In this document: positions 47,602 to 57,191 of the stretch, piece after piece
Position numbering within the stretch: the stretch's first letter is position 1
Layout of the letters: each line of letters begins with the position of its first letter
NCBI GenBank assembly: GCA_024305745.1
Contig: JAHRBS010000013.1
Span: 744,001 to 808,000 of the forward strand
Direction of reading: 5' to 3'
Origin: Polyporus tsugae
Lineage: Eukaryota; Basidiomycota; Agaricomycetes; Polyporales; Polyporaceae
DNA length: 64,000 nucleotides
Made by a program: the position numbers and the translations under genes
Notes under the pieces: model-generated
The model's database searches: none
What the model saw: the letters and a program-made list of their open reading frames with translations, nothing else
Told to the model about the DNA's origin: nothing

Positions 47602-49650
47602 CCCCCTCCTCAAGGCTGAGCTCTAGCGAAGTGATCGTACCAAACTTGATGATTAAACTGAGCTTGTACTGGCCGTGGATTGGTGAGGGATATTGGTTGG
47701 ACAGCGTTAGGGTGCGAGGTGTGGAATTCATTGAGTAGTTCTTTGCAGTGCTTGACATTCTGTACTGGTTCCCAAGCGGCTTCGCTGATATCGTATCCAA
47801 TCCATTTCACAAGGTATCAGACATATCCGTAGTAGGTCTTGGAGTCGAGGATCTTTTCAACCTCAAACTCATCATGTCCTTCCACCTCTATGGCTGGTGG
47901 TTTTGATGGGTTACGGTTGCCAATCTCGTCCTCGTGGTAGGGGATGAGTTTGGAAGCATGGAAGACGGGGTGGACCTTGTTCATGGCTGGGAGTTGTAGA
48001 TAGAAGTCGACCGGCCCAACTTGGTCGATGATTTCATAGGGCCCATAGTTCTTTGCGGATAACTTTGCTGATGACTGTTTGATCCTGAGGTCCCTTCCCT
48101 TGAGGAGGACTTTGTCCCCAACCTTGAATGGCACTTCACTCTTGTGCTTGTCGTAGTACCACTTCATCCATTCTGCAGCGAGGGTTAGGGATGCTTGGGC
48201 CTGTTCCCGGGCCTCTGTTTGGTACTGGAAGATGTCTTCGAGGGTCGGGAAACCTAGTTCTCCCTGTACATCTGGCGCCATCTTGGGGTGGTATCTGTAT
48301 TCCACAAAGAAGGGTAATAAGCCGGTAGACTCGTGTGCAGCATTGTTGCAGGAAAACTCCACAGTGGATAGAAGGGAGGCCCAATCGTCTAGGCGATGTT
48401 CAGTGAAGATCCATAGGTACTGTTCCAATGACTGGTTGACTCATTCCATCTGACCATCGGTTTGGGGGTGATAGGCTGTTGACATAGAGGCTCGGATGCC
48501 CAGCTTCCCACAAAACTCCTTAAAGAGTGCACTGGCAAACTGTGTTCCTCGATCTGAAATGATCTATTGGGGTAGGCCATGATGTTTGAGTATGTGTTCG
48601 TAGACAAGCTCCGCCGCATCTGAGGCTGAGAAGTGGTCATCACATGCAAAGAAGTGGGCTTGCTTGGTCAACCAGTCTACCACCACTGCAATGGCCGTGT
48701 AAACATTGCCGTGTCTGTCACAGGACTCAGGAAGTTGAGTGATGAGGTCGATGCTCCAGATCTCCCATGGCCCAGCTGGGACTTCATTTGGCTGCAGTAG
48801 TCCAAAGGGAGGGTTGCGTGAGGCTTTGTTACATTGGCATGTATCGCACCCCTTGACATACTTCTTGACATCGACTGACATTCCAGGCCACCAGTAGTTG
48901 CGGCTGATAAGTTCCTGGGTCTTCCATTGGCCAGGGTGCCCAGCGAGCGTGGTGTCATGGTGGAGTTTGAGCAGCTCCAGTCGTAGTTCCTGGTCCTTTG
49001 GGACATAGACCTTTCCCCGATAGAGCAGGAGACTGTTCTCGAAGTTCCATTCTTGCAGTGGTTTTCCAAACTCCTGAGGGCCGCTATTGAGTAGTGCTTT
49101 GTAATCCTTGGTCATTGTGTCATCTTCGAGTGCCTTCTTGATCTTGTCCAGTAGTTGCTTGTCATCAACTTCAGAGGTGTGGGTGGTTTGCATGGCTTTG
49201 ATGGCAAAAAACTCTGGCTTCAGCAGCGTTCAACCATCATTGTTGCTGCTTACCCCCTCCTCATGATCTGGCCTCCTGGACAGAGGGTCGGCACAAAGCA
49301 TTGTCTTGCTGGGTCGGTGTCGTAGGTTGAAGTTGAAATGGGAAAGGAATAAACTCCAGCGAGCTTGGCGACAAGTGAGCTTCTGGGCCTGCTGGAAGTA
49401 GATGAGGTTAAGGTGATCTGACCAGATCTCAACTGGCTCAGGGTGTCCCTCCAGGTAGTGGTGATATTCCTCCAAAGCGCGTATGATGGCCAGTAACTCC
49501 TTGTCATAGATTTCATAGTTGCGTTCATGCTCATTCAAGGACTTGGAGTAAAACGCTACTGGGTGCCATAGTTTATCTTTGCCCAACTGTTCCAGTACTG
49601 CCCCTGTGGTGAAGTCAGATGAGTCTGTTTCCAGGCGGTGATATATATGG
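47602..49650 (-). mobile_element. 5'-truncated Ty3/Gypsy chromodomain retrotransposon pol, with stops
   Basis: One minus-strand frame runs for about 2 kb. It starts inside the end of reverse transcriptase (ETDSSDFTTGAVLEQLG) and continues with RNase H (FYSKSLNEHERNYEIYDKEL near 49540, RHRPSKTMLCADPLSR), the integrase zinc finger (LHHD..H..CDTC, 48830-49010), the integrase core (WSIDLITQLP near 48740, ISDRGTQF near 48545, HPQTDGQME near 48440), a DNA-binding C-terminus and a chromodomain (YLVKWIGYD..AAWEP, 47740-47810). Reverse transcriptase proper, protease, gag and the 5' LTR are missing. Four in-frame stops occur: three TGA, one TAG. There are no frameshifts. Such chromodomain elements target heterochromatin. 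Confidence 0.9.
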
Positions 49651-50688
49651 TACGGGAAACCTGCGGAGAACCGCAGATCTACTGACCGCAGTAGAAGGAG
49701 GGAGTCGTCGGGTGCTCAGGGCCACAAAGGTCGGACAACTAACACACACACACAGAGGGGGAGGGGAATGAACGCAGATCTAGTCCGAAGTGCGGGCGTA
49801 CCAAAAAAACCAAGCAACTAACGTACCCGCACAGTGCGGGAAGCTCACAGCAAGCTGATGAGGGCTCTCGGGCCCAATGTGAAATAACGAACAGCGGGGA
49901 ACAAGACTCACGGAGCAAGTCAATGAACGGACGGACGGACAGATGGTACGAGTGCGGTGCTCACAGAGAGAGAGAGAGAGCGGGGAGACGAGTCTGATTT
50001 CTGCTGGACCTCAACTTCTACCTAAGTAACATACACCGAACCCTAAAACAAGTAACAAACTAGACTAAAAGAACATATAGGTGAGAAATGGGACGAGAAG
50101 AGATGGGAAGAGACCAATGAGGGGACAGGATAGCAGCTTACCACGGGAGTGGAGCTTGGGCTGTCGACGAATGTCGCACCAAAACATGCCCTCTCCGGAC
50201 GGAAGCAGCCAAGACTGCAGGAGGGGACGCGCGTGGCGGACAGACAGGGGGTGAGCGGGGATGATAGACGCAGCTTCTGATGGAGAGAACCGGAGGCCAG
50301 CGCATACTTGAATGAACAGACAGTGGCGAGAGGCTTGAATGTGAGCCAGGACAATGACAGCGGGTGTCGAAGCTGAATAGCGTAGGCGGAAAAAGGGAAG
50401 CCAGTGCCACAAGATGAGGAGGTGAGGATGCAAGAGAGGGAGGACCATAGACCGGGCAGGACGCGCGCATGTGAAGGCAGGTGGATGACGTAGTGCGAGG
50501 ATGGTGCGAGCGGAGCGCCGGTCCGGCATATGCTGGAAAGCCGTGCGTCTGCACGTGGAATGCCTGGAAGTGTCACGTCGTACCTGTTGCTAGCGTTCAA
50601 TTGACGGTCAATTCGTCCTGCACGAATAGAGGTTTGGAGGACTGCGCGGGAGTGCCAAAGACCAGGAAGCCGAGCTGAGCCGACGTGC
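49651..50688. other. Repeat-rich stretch between two dead elements
   Basis: Contains short CA and GA simple repeats (49740-49755, 49963-49980) and GGAC tandem units near 49930. A minus-strand open frame of 229 codons (50043-50732) is low in complexity and matches nothing. Sequence may belong to the 5' part of the tyrosine recombinase element that follows. Confidence 0.45.
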
Positions 50689-51268
50689 GTGCCGCACGCG
50701 AAGAGAGTGGGTGAGCATCGAGATCCCCACACAGATAGGCTGAAGGCCCATCACTGGCTTGGCAAACTTGTCTGGCCCAACAACCACAAGCTGTGTATGT
50801 ACCGCAAGGTCACGCGCCACACCTCCATGGACATCACCCCCCACTCTTATTCCTTCCTCCTCCATTCACATAAATCTGACTACGTCTTCGATGGTGACTG
50901 CCTCTGCATCAATGCCTCCCTGGTCGGTCAATAGCCCCTCGCTGCCTTCCACAAGTACCTCGCCAGTCGTCACACACATTTTGCCTACCACTCAGAGTTC
51001 TGGCTCCGCGCCGACGGCTCTGTCCCACTGCGGGTGTGGTTCATGTGCTGACTGCGCATTTACTTCTCCTCTGATGTCAGCAGCCACTCCATGCGTTCCG
51101 GTGGAGCTACGGCCCTGGCAATCGCTAGTGTGCCTGCTGCCCAGATCCAGGCCATTGGCCGTTGGTCTTCGGACACGTGGCAAGTGTACGTCCACAAGCA
51201 CCCAGTTGTCATCCATGCCTTTATAATTGCTGACCAGCTTGCGTTTGCTGGAGCTGGATCTGGATAGT
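50689..51268 (+). pseudogene. Tyrosine recombinase of a mobile element, with two in-frame stops
   Basis: A single frame from 50689 to 51268 reads as the C-terminal catalytic domain of the tyrosine recombinases found in many agaricomycete genomes. Landmarks are KAHHWLGKLVWPNNHK at the start, PLAAFHKYLASR, FWLRADGSVPLRVWF, the catalytic box HSMRSGGATALA (second catalytic Arg), AIGRWSSDTWQVY with the nucleophilic Tyr, and KHPV. The frame is broken by TAG at 50932-50934 and TGA near 51049; both are one transition from Gln or Arg codons. There is no frameshift. Which element class it belonged to (DIRS-like, Crypton-like or other) cannot be told without the rest. Confidence 0.7.
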
Positions 51269-51645
51269 TTCTCTCTCCTCCTGTTTCACTCTTGTTTTCC
51301 TGTCTTCCCCTTCCCATGCCACTACGGTGCCCACTGCAGACACTGCCCACAGACATTTCAGCTAGTCGCTACGCAATGGACTTCTCTCTAGACTAGTGTC
51401 GGACATGAACGCTACCTACCTATACATACTCAAATAGCTATCTCCCACCAAGATTTTCTTCCTTCCCTCGCACTCCCCATCTGTCGTGTCATCCTTTTTT
51501 CCTTTTTCTTTTCTTTAGCCCTTACCGCTCATACTCGGAAATCCAGTCTGGGTGCCCCCGCGCCGCCGCGCTCCGAGTCTGGGGCACCCAAGTCCAGCTA
51601 CACCATGCACACTTGCCTGCGAAACAGAAAAGCGCTGAGGAGATT
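51269..51645. other. Flank of the recombinase remnant
   Basis: No coding sequence recognised. Pyrimidine-rich tracts around 51480-51520. Confidence 0.45.
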
Positions 51646-52089
51646 TGTTGGACTTTGAGCTATTAGGGTACGGACTTATCCGGACATGAGGCTATGCGAC
51701 CACATGGCGCTTAGCCAATGCTATGCATCTTACTTACCGTATTTAGGTTTCTCTCTCATACTATTGTTGTAGAGGTCCGGAGACATCTGGAATCTTCTTG
51801 GACAATCCATACTGCTCTAGAATAGTCTAGGTAGTTCTATGCTTACTCACTCTATGGTGCAATATTGCACAATCCTTTACTCATTGTCTTACTCATGCAT
51901 ACATGTGACTTCTTTATCGCTTACTCATGCACTCCCTACTGTAGTATATAAGGACTGCATTCTCTGCTCCTGCTCTTCAGTTGTTCACTCACTGACTGAA
52001 GAGTAAGTACTATACTTGCCTCTCTCTTACTTGTAGTTACTGACTTTACCTTAGTCTCTTTGTGTTTGACTTATATGTACTTGGTAACA
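51646..52089 (+). mobile_element. Possible solo or orphan LTR
   Basis: Begins TGTTGGAC and ends GGTAACA, with a TATA box (GTATATAAGG, about 51943) and, after it, a short hairpin CTTCAGT...ACTGAAG. These are LTR-like proportions. The flanking five bases (agatt / tacaa) do not form a target duplication, and no primer-binding site is clear, so this is tentative. A partial repeat of its end (gttcactcactcactgaag, ctgtgtttgacttata) follows at about 52103-52142. Confidence 0.35.
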
Positions 52090-53403
52090 TACAATCTAGT
52101 CGTTCACTCACTCACTGAAGATCTCTCTGTGTTTGACTTATAGTCGGAACCCTTGCCCTCACAGCCTTGAGTTCATCAAGATTTGAGCTGGGACAATTAC
52201 ACTTGTAAGATCAATTCAAGTATTCTCCTGATGGCAACCTCAGCCAATGATCACACACTTCACAACCCTCTTGCAATCCACTCCCAATGTTCTCCCAATT
52301 CCCTTGCAATCTCATGGAATCCTTCTTGGTTGCTGCAACTGCACTGCACTGCATCCCGCTCAAGGTGCCTTACATTGTCCCTCGGACATTCTCGGAGAGC
52401 GACCGTCCTGATACTGTACAGGACCACGTCAGAGCTTCAATTATGGTGAGCAGCCATGATCCCACCTGTCTTTTCGTCCAAGTCCCTCATCTTTCCCCTC
52501 CCCTCCCATATGAATGGTACTAAGTTTTTTCTCCACAGTGACCTTTCCCCCAGCATAAGATCTGAAGTCCCGGATGTCCCAAGATACCCTCTGGTCCACC
52601 CGGGTCAAGTTGCCCATTGACCCCCACCGGTCATCTAGGACTCGTGCTCGCTGAGTCTAGGATCTTTTGGCTTGAACTTGGTCTTGACTAGGTTTCCTTG
52701 CTGTGGTTTAACTGGGCTCTGGGGGTCACGTCTCTGCAGGGAAACTGGGGTATTGTTTTGGATGACACTCCGGTGTCCGGTTGTCAAGGTGTGTTGGTGT
52801 TCATGGTCAGGCACCTCCCGGTGTGCGTACAGCAGTGCGTCCTATTGTTCCCCTCATGTACACATTCCCAGTTGGTGGTGGTCACTGTCATGTTGGTACG
52901 TTTCTCTAGTCTCGCCATTGGCTGCTTCTAAGTACACTTTTCCCCGGTGATCCAATTTCCATGCCTTATTCTGTCTGTACTAGCCCGTTGTACTATCTTG
53001 TCCCGCCGCACTGTCTTGTGGTGTGAATATAACTCATTTGTTTCACTCGCAACATGTCTGCGACCGCGTGTGGTCAAAATGACGACCGGGAGGGGCGATA
53101 GTAATGATGAATAGAAATCTATATGTACTGTTGGGTCACCCGGTATTTTCGGACAGGTTGAGACATGTCCAGTCATTGCATCAATTTTACCAAATTGCAA
53201 CATCATTACAACGGACTTGTAAGGAGCCCACTGCCGGAATAGCGGGATTATAATCCGTTATGAAATGGTCATTATGGCGTCCATCCAAATGTGATTACAA
53301 TGCATTCCAACGCCGTTGCAATCAGATACAAAACGCGAGCCAAATCCGTGATGAGTGCACTGCCGAAGCATCGCTCTTAGGCATGACTCACTGCCAACAG
53401 GTA
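52090..53403. other. Intergenic, no recognisable gene
   Basis: AT-richer than its surroundings. The frames at 52183-52523 and 52672-52950 have no domain. It could hold further element debris or the lost upstream part of the left P450 copy. Confidence 0.45.
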
Positions 53404-54340
53404 TTCACTCAGCGCGAGCTCAAGATCCTCCTCAAGGCCAAGAACTCGGACGCGTTTCAGCCAACTACGCCGAGAAGGTCTTCAAGACCCGCCTCAGCGC
53501 CCTCGACATCCTCGAGGTACACAAAGACATCGCTCTCCCGCTCTCCATCTTCCTCCAGATGCTGCCCTCCATGCGTATCCGTCAGTAGTACTCAATCTCG
53601 TCCTCGCCGCTCTAGAACGCGCAACGCGTCTCGCTCACCATCGGCGTCGTCGACGCCCCCGCTCTCTCCGGCCGCCCTGAGCCTTTCCTCGGCGTCGCGT
53701 CCACGTATCTCGCGGGCGTCAGGCGGGCGACAAGGTACAGCTCTCGGAGCGCGCGTCCAATGTTCACTTCCACCCGCCGACAGACCCGACGATCCCGCTT
53801 GTCACGGTCGTGGTCTGGGCTGGCGCCGATGCGGGGGTTCCTGCAGGAGCGGGCGATGCAGAAGCTGGCGGGGTGCGATGTGGCAAAAAATCTGTTGTTC
53901 TTGGGGTGCTGTAACCCGCAGGAGGACTTCCTCTAGCCGGACGTGCGTCCTGCGTTCTCCCGATCGACCGGGGACTCGAAGGGTTGCCGCTATGTGCAAG
54001 AGTGAGTGCGCACATTGATGGTCTGTTTCTCCGGCATCTCATGTGTGCTGGGGCAGTCGTATTTGGCATGACAGGCAGGAGGTCGCCGCGGCATTCAATA
54101 TTCAAACAGGGCGCCGCCAAGGTGAGGATGCTCCGGCCAGAGGTCGGGTTGTGCGGTGCACACGTGCTGACGCCTCGCTGTTCTAGATCTACGTCTGCGG
54201 TGCCGGGAGAATTGCTGCCGGCGTGAAGCAGACCTTCGTCACGTTCATCAAGGAGCAGCGTGACGTCGACGACGAGGGGGCCACTTACCAAGATCTTCAA
54301 CGAGATGATGAGGGATCGTTACACCGGATATCTTTGACTG
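53404..54340 (+). pseudogene. Remnant of a CYP505 P450-reductase fusion gene (reductase tail)
   Basis: This is a decayed copy of the 3' end of the intact gene at 57192-61648; the matching part there is about 60668-61645. Recognisable pieces are LKILLKAKNSDAF, NYAEKVFKTRLSALDILE, PLSIFLQMLPSMRIRQ, QRVSLTIGVVDAPALSG, NVHFHPPTDPTIPLV and, at 54187 on, IYVCGAGRIAAGVKQTFV. Frameshifts, stop codons (for example at 53587 and a Trp-to-stop change shortly after) and deletions disrupt it. The positions of two introns of the intact copy are still visible as unspliceable remains. Heme and FMN domains are absent. The order P450 tail, then Cys-rich gene, repeats the order at 61 kb. Confidence 0.9.
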
Positions 54341-55028
54341 AGTTTGTATCTCTCTCCTGTTTGAGATAACTCGTTGTGAGATAGCTCGTTGTAACTTCAG
54401 TTCGGGACACCGAACGATTGGCAGCGACCCTTCACTTTCGTCATCCCTCACCATGACGGAAAGGTCCTCATTGACACCGTCGGCGCATGGCTCCTCGTAC
54501 GACAGAACAATGTGTCCTCGCCATGGAAGAACTTGAAGGGGTGTCGACCGTCTCCTCCCGAGGGGTTGGTGTGCCATTTAGACTTCCTCCAGCCAGTGTT
54601 TGCTGCTTCTGTCCCAGCGAGCCATACCCCTGGAGTGGCAGGATACATGTGACCATGGTTCTCAGTCACTCTGTGCGCCAACTCTTCGGAAATGAAAACG
54701 GATGATTGCTAGGACTCACGTTCGTTCCGGAAGATATTCGCAGGGTGATTATGACATTGTATATGGGCGGGCATCGAGGGCAACGTGACGGTGATGACAA
54801 ACGTCCAACAGACTACGCGGTGAGCCGCCGAAGGTTTCGGCCCCGTCTGGGCGGTCAAAGAGGTGTGTTCTACCGGTGTGCCAGTGCCACTTTGGCCGAT
54901 GTATGCGGTCTCGGGACGCGACTGTGTGGATTGGTATATAAGGGGCAGCACTCAGAGGAGACCAGACTGCACCCGCACCTCAGCCAATACCCAACACTCG
55001 GTCTTCGTCTTATCCTGCAACTTGAACC
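54341..55028. other. Intergenic and promoter of the Cys-rich gene
   Basis: No coding sequence recognised. The proximal promoter with a TATA box lies at its right end. In the right-hand block the equivalent stretch has been deleted together with the 5' half of the Cys-rich gene. Confidence 0.5.
54936..54942 (+). promoter_or_regulatory. TATA box of the Cys-rich gene
   Basis: TATATAA followed by GGGGCAGC, about 90 bp upstream of the ATG at 55029. Spacing allows a 5' UTR of some 60 nt. Confidence 0.6.
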
Positions 55029-56066
55029 ATGGGGTACGTCAATCTCAACTCGAACTGGCCGGCCCTGGATGACTTCGACTCTGATACTGACGAACGATTT
55101 TACAGCGCCCTCCTCTCCGCTGTCCTCGGTACGTCATTGGTTTCATGGGCGCGAGGCGAACGGACACGGCTGAAACGCATCGTCGTACAGGTTTGGTGAG
55201 CTGCTTGGTTTCCGGCCTGGTGCAGCTCCTCTCGTGCCTGCTCTGCGGCCCATGCTCGTCCTGCCCGTGTAGCTGCTCGCCCTGCGGATGCTGCTGCCCG
55301 TGAGTATCTCGCTAGTGCTATCCCCGGGAGGTTGACAACCGCGATCGCTCACCGTTACCACAGGCTCGCCGTCAAGGCTTCGGGCGGGACCGAGCCGACT
55401 CCGCCCTCGAGCGGCAGCTGCAGCGACTGCTGCTCCGGTTGCTTGTCCCAGATCTGCCAGAACTGTTGCTCGGCGTGTGGATCCTGCGGAGACAGCTGCA
55501 ACGACTGCGCGAAGTGCACCAGCTGCTGCCCGGGTTGCGGGGTCTGCAGTGACTGCTGCTCGGCCTGCGGAAAGTGCATGGACTGCTGCCCCGGTTGCGA
55601 TTCCTCTGCTGGCTGCCCGTGCTGCAAGTGAGTGTCTCTCGTGACTCGTGTCGTGTCATGCCCATTTGCGATGGATGGCGACTGACCACTCATTCCTAAA
55701 GGAGCACCAGCAAGAGCTTCGGGAGCCCCACGCCCCCTCAGTCCCCGTCCGAGTCCTGCGGTAACTGCTGCCCCGGTTGCGCCTCCGATACATGCGCCAA
55801 CTGCTGTGCGCTTTGCGGGTCCTGTAGCAACTGCTGTAAAGATTGTGCGACCTGCAAGACCTGCTGCCCCAGTTGCGGCACTTGCGGCGACTGTTGTTCG
55901 GATTGCGGCATCTGCAAGGACTGCTGCCCCGGTAGCGGCTGGTGTGGATGCTGCCCGTGCTGCGGGTGAGTGTCTTATGGTTCCTGATCGTTGACAATGA
56001 ACGATGGCTCACCATCCTTATAGGAGCGGCGTCGAGGCTTTGGCGTCCAAGAAGAAGAGGGACTGA
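55029..56066 (+). CDS. Extremely Cys-rich protein with duplicated Cys module, possibly lipid-anchored
   Basis: Six exons (55029-55033, 55106-55128, 55191-55299, 55364-55627, 55702-55965, 56024-56066) give 235 aa with 65 Cys (28%). The first coding exon is only ATGGG. The N-terminus MGALLS fits the N-myristoylation pattern MGxxxS and is followed by an amphipathic or hydrophobic stretch (AVLGLVSCLVSGLVQLLSCL) and a dense Cys cluster. Exons 4 and 5 are both 264 nt, both bounded by phase-2 introns, and align end to end: Pro/Ser linker, then repeats of C-x2-C-x2-CC-x2 (for example CATCKTCCPS, CGTCGDCCSD), then a CPCC end. The tail SKKKRD is basic. No signal peptide. Metal binding, as in metallothioneins, or a Cys-palmitoylated membrane coat are possible; neither is shown. 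A dead copy lies at 61912-62224. Confidence 0.8.
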
Positions 56067-57191
56067 GCGCTCCCGGAGTCTTGATGGTGACCAGTGCTCA
56101 TGATTTCTTGGTAACGACTCGCGATATGGACGGTTCAAGTTGATACGGCTGTTTCTTGGATGTGTATACATGACACTGGACTGTCGCATACCCTTTATGA
56201 TCGGAATGACATCGCGCACTGTTAAATTGGGAGGTCATGGTATCGGAGGCGACCATGAAGAGTACTTACCTGTAGTGAAAGGACAACGACTGCAAAGCGA
56301 TACTCCATGGGACAACTGATGATGATTGTGAGAACAACCACTCACATGGATATTCGACGCATTGCGTCTCTGTCGCCTCGACCGCGCGTCTTCGCGTCCG
56401 TACCATCTCCTAGCTAGTAGGATGAACCGACCTCGTCGTCGTGGCGCCGCATACAAGGAACTTGCCCAGCGCACATACCTCACCCAGCGTGTATGCATAT
56501 CTTCGCGGCGTCAACGAAGCTCAATGTGACCATGCAGCCCGGGTTCGGAACAGGGCTGTGCCGGAATTCCTCGGATACTCGGGGACCGCTGAGGCATCAT
56601 GCAAACGTAATGGCATAAGTAGAGCCAAGTAGGTGGAGGGACCGGGAGATTTTGTGGAAACAAATACTATGATATCGAGCGTCGGGAGTTGTGACTCGGG
56701 TCCGACGAGATCGGAAAGCGGCGGACACGCATTGTCAGCGTCTATGGACAAACATTGAGCGGAGATCGAATTCAAGGTAGTACTGGTGCTCAGAAGTCAC
56801 ATACTAAGTATCATAGAACATGCTCCCTTCCAGCGCATGCGGCGGTGAGTAACATGCACAAAACTGTCCGTATTATCAAAGCGTTTCGGTGCTGAACCCC
56901 TTCATTGATTTCAGCCTCAGCCACGGCACAGTTCGACTTTATATTCCGTGTGCCCGAGACCGCAGCACGACTTGGTACTTTCTCAAGTCTGGATCCCGTC
57001 GGTACGTACAAGCTCATCGCGTGGCATCATCGACGACCACCTTGCCGACCCGCGCCTTGCCATCAGTGCAAATGCGTGCACTCAAGTTGATGCGATGCGA
57101 TATACATCATACATGAAGCGAATCGTATAAAGAGCAGTCCGCGTAATACCAGAGAAACCCGCAGCTCTCTTTTGCGTACCATTCCCTCACC
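56067..57191. other. Intergenic and promoter of the P450 gene
   Basis: No coding sequence that I can support. This is the junction between the two duplicated blocks. Confidence 0.5.
57126..57131 (+). promoter_or_regulatory. TATA box of the CYP505 gene
   Basis: TATAAA 61 bp upstream of the ATG at 57192. Confidence 0.55.

Noticed and set aside
50043..50732. 229-codon minus-strand open frame
   Set aside because: Low-complexity Ser/Pro/Leu-rich translation of a repeat-rich stretch with no domain and no neighbouring exons.
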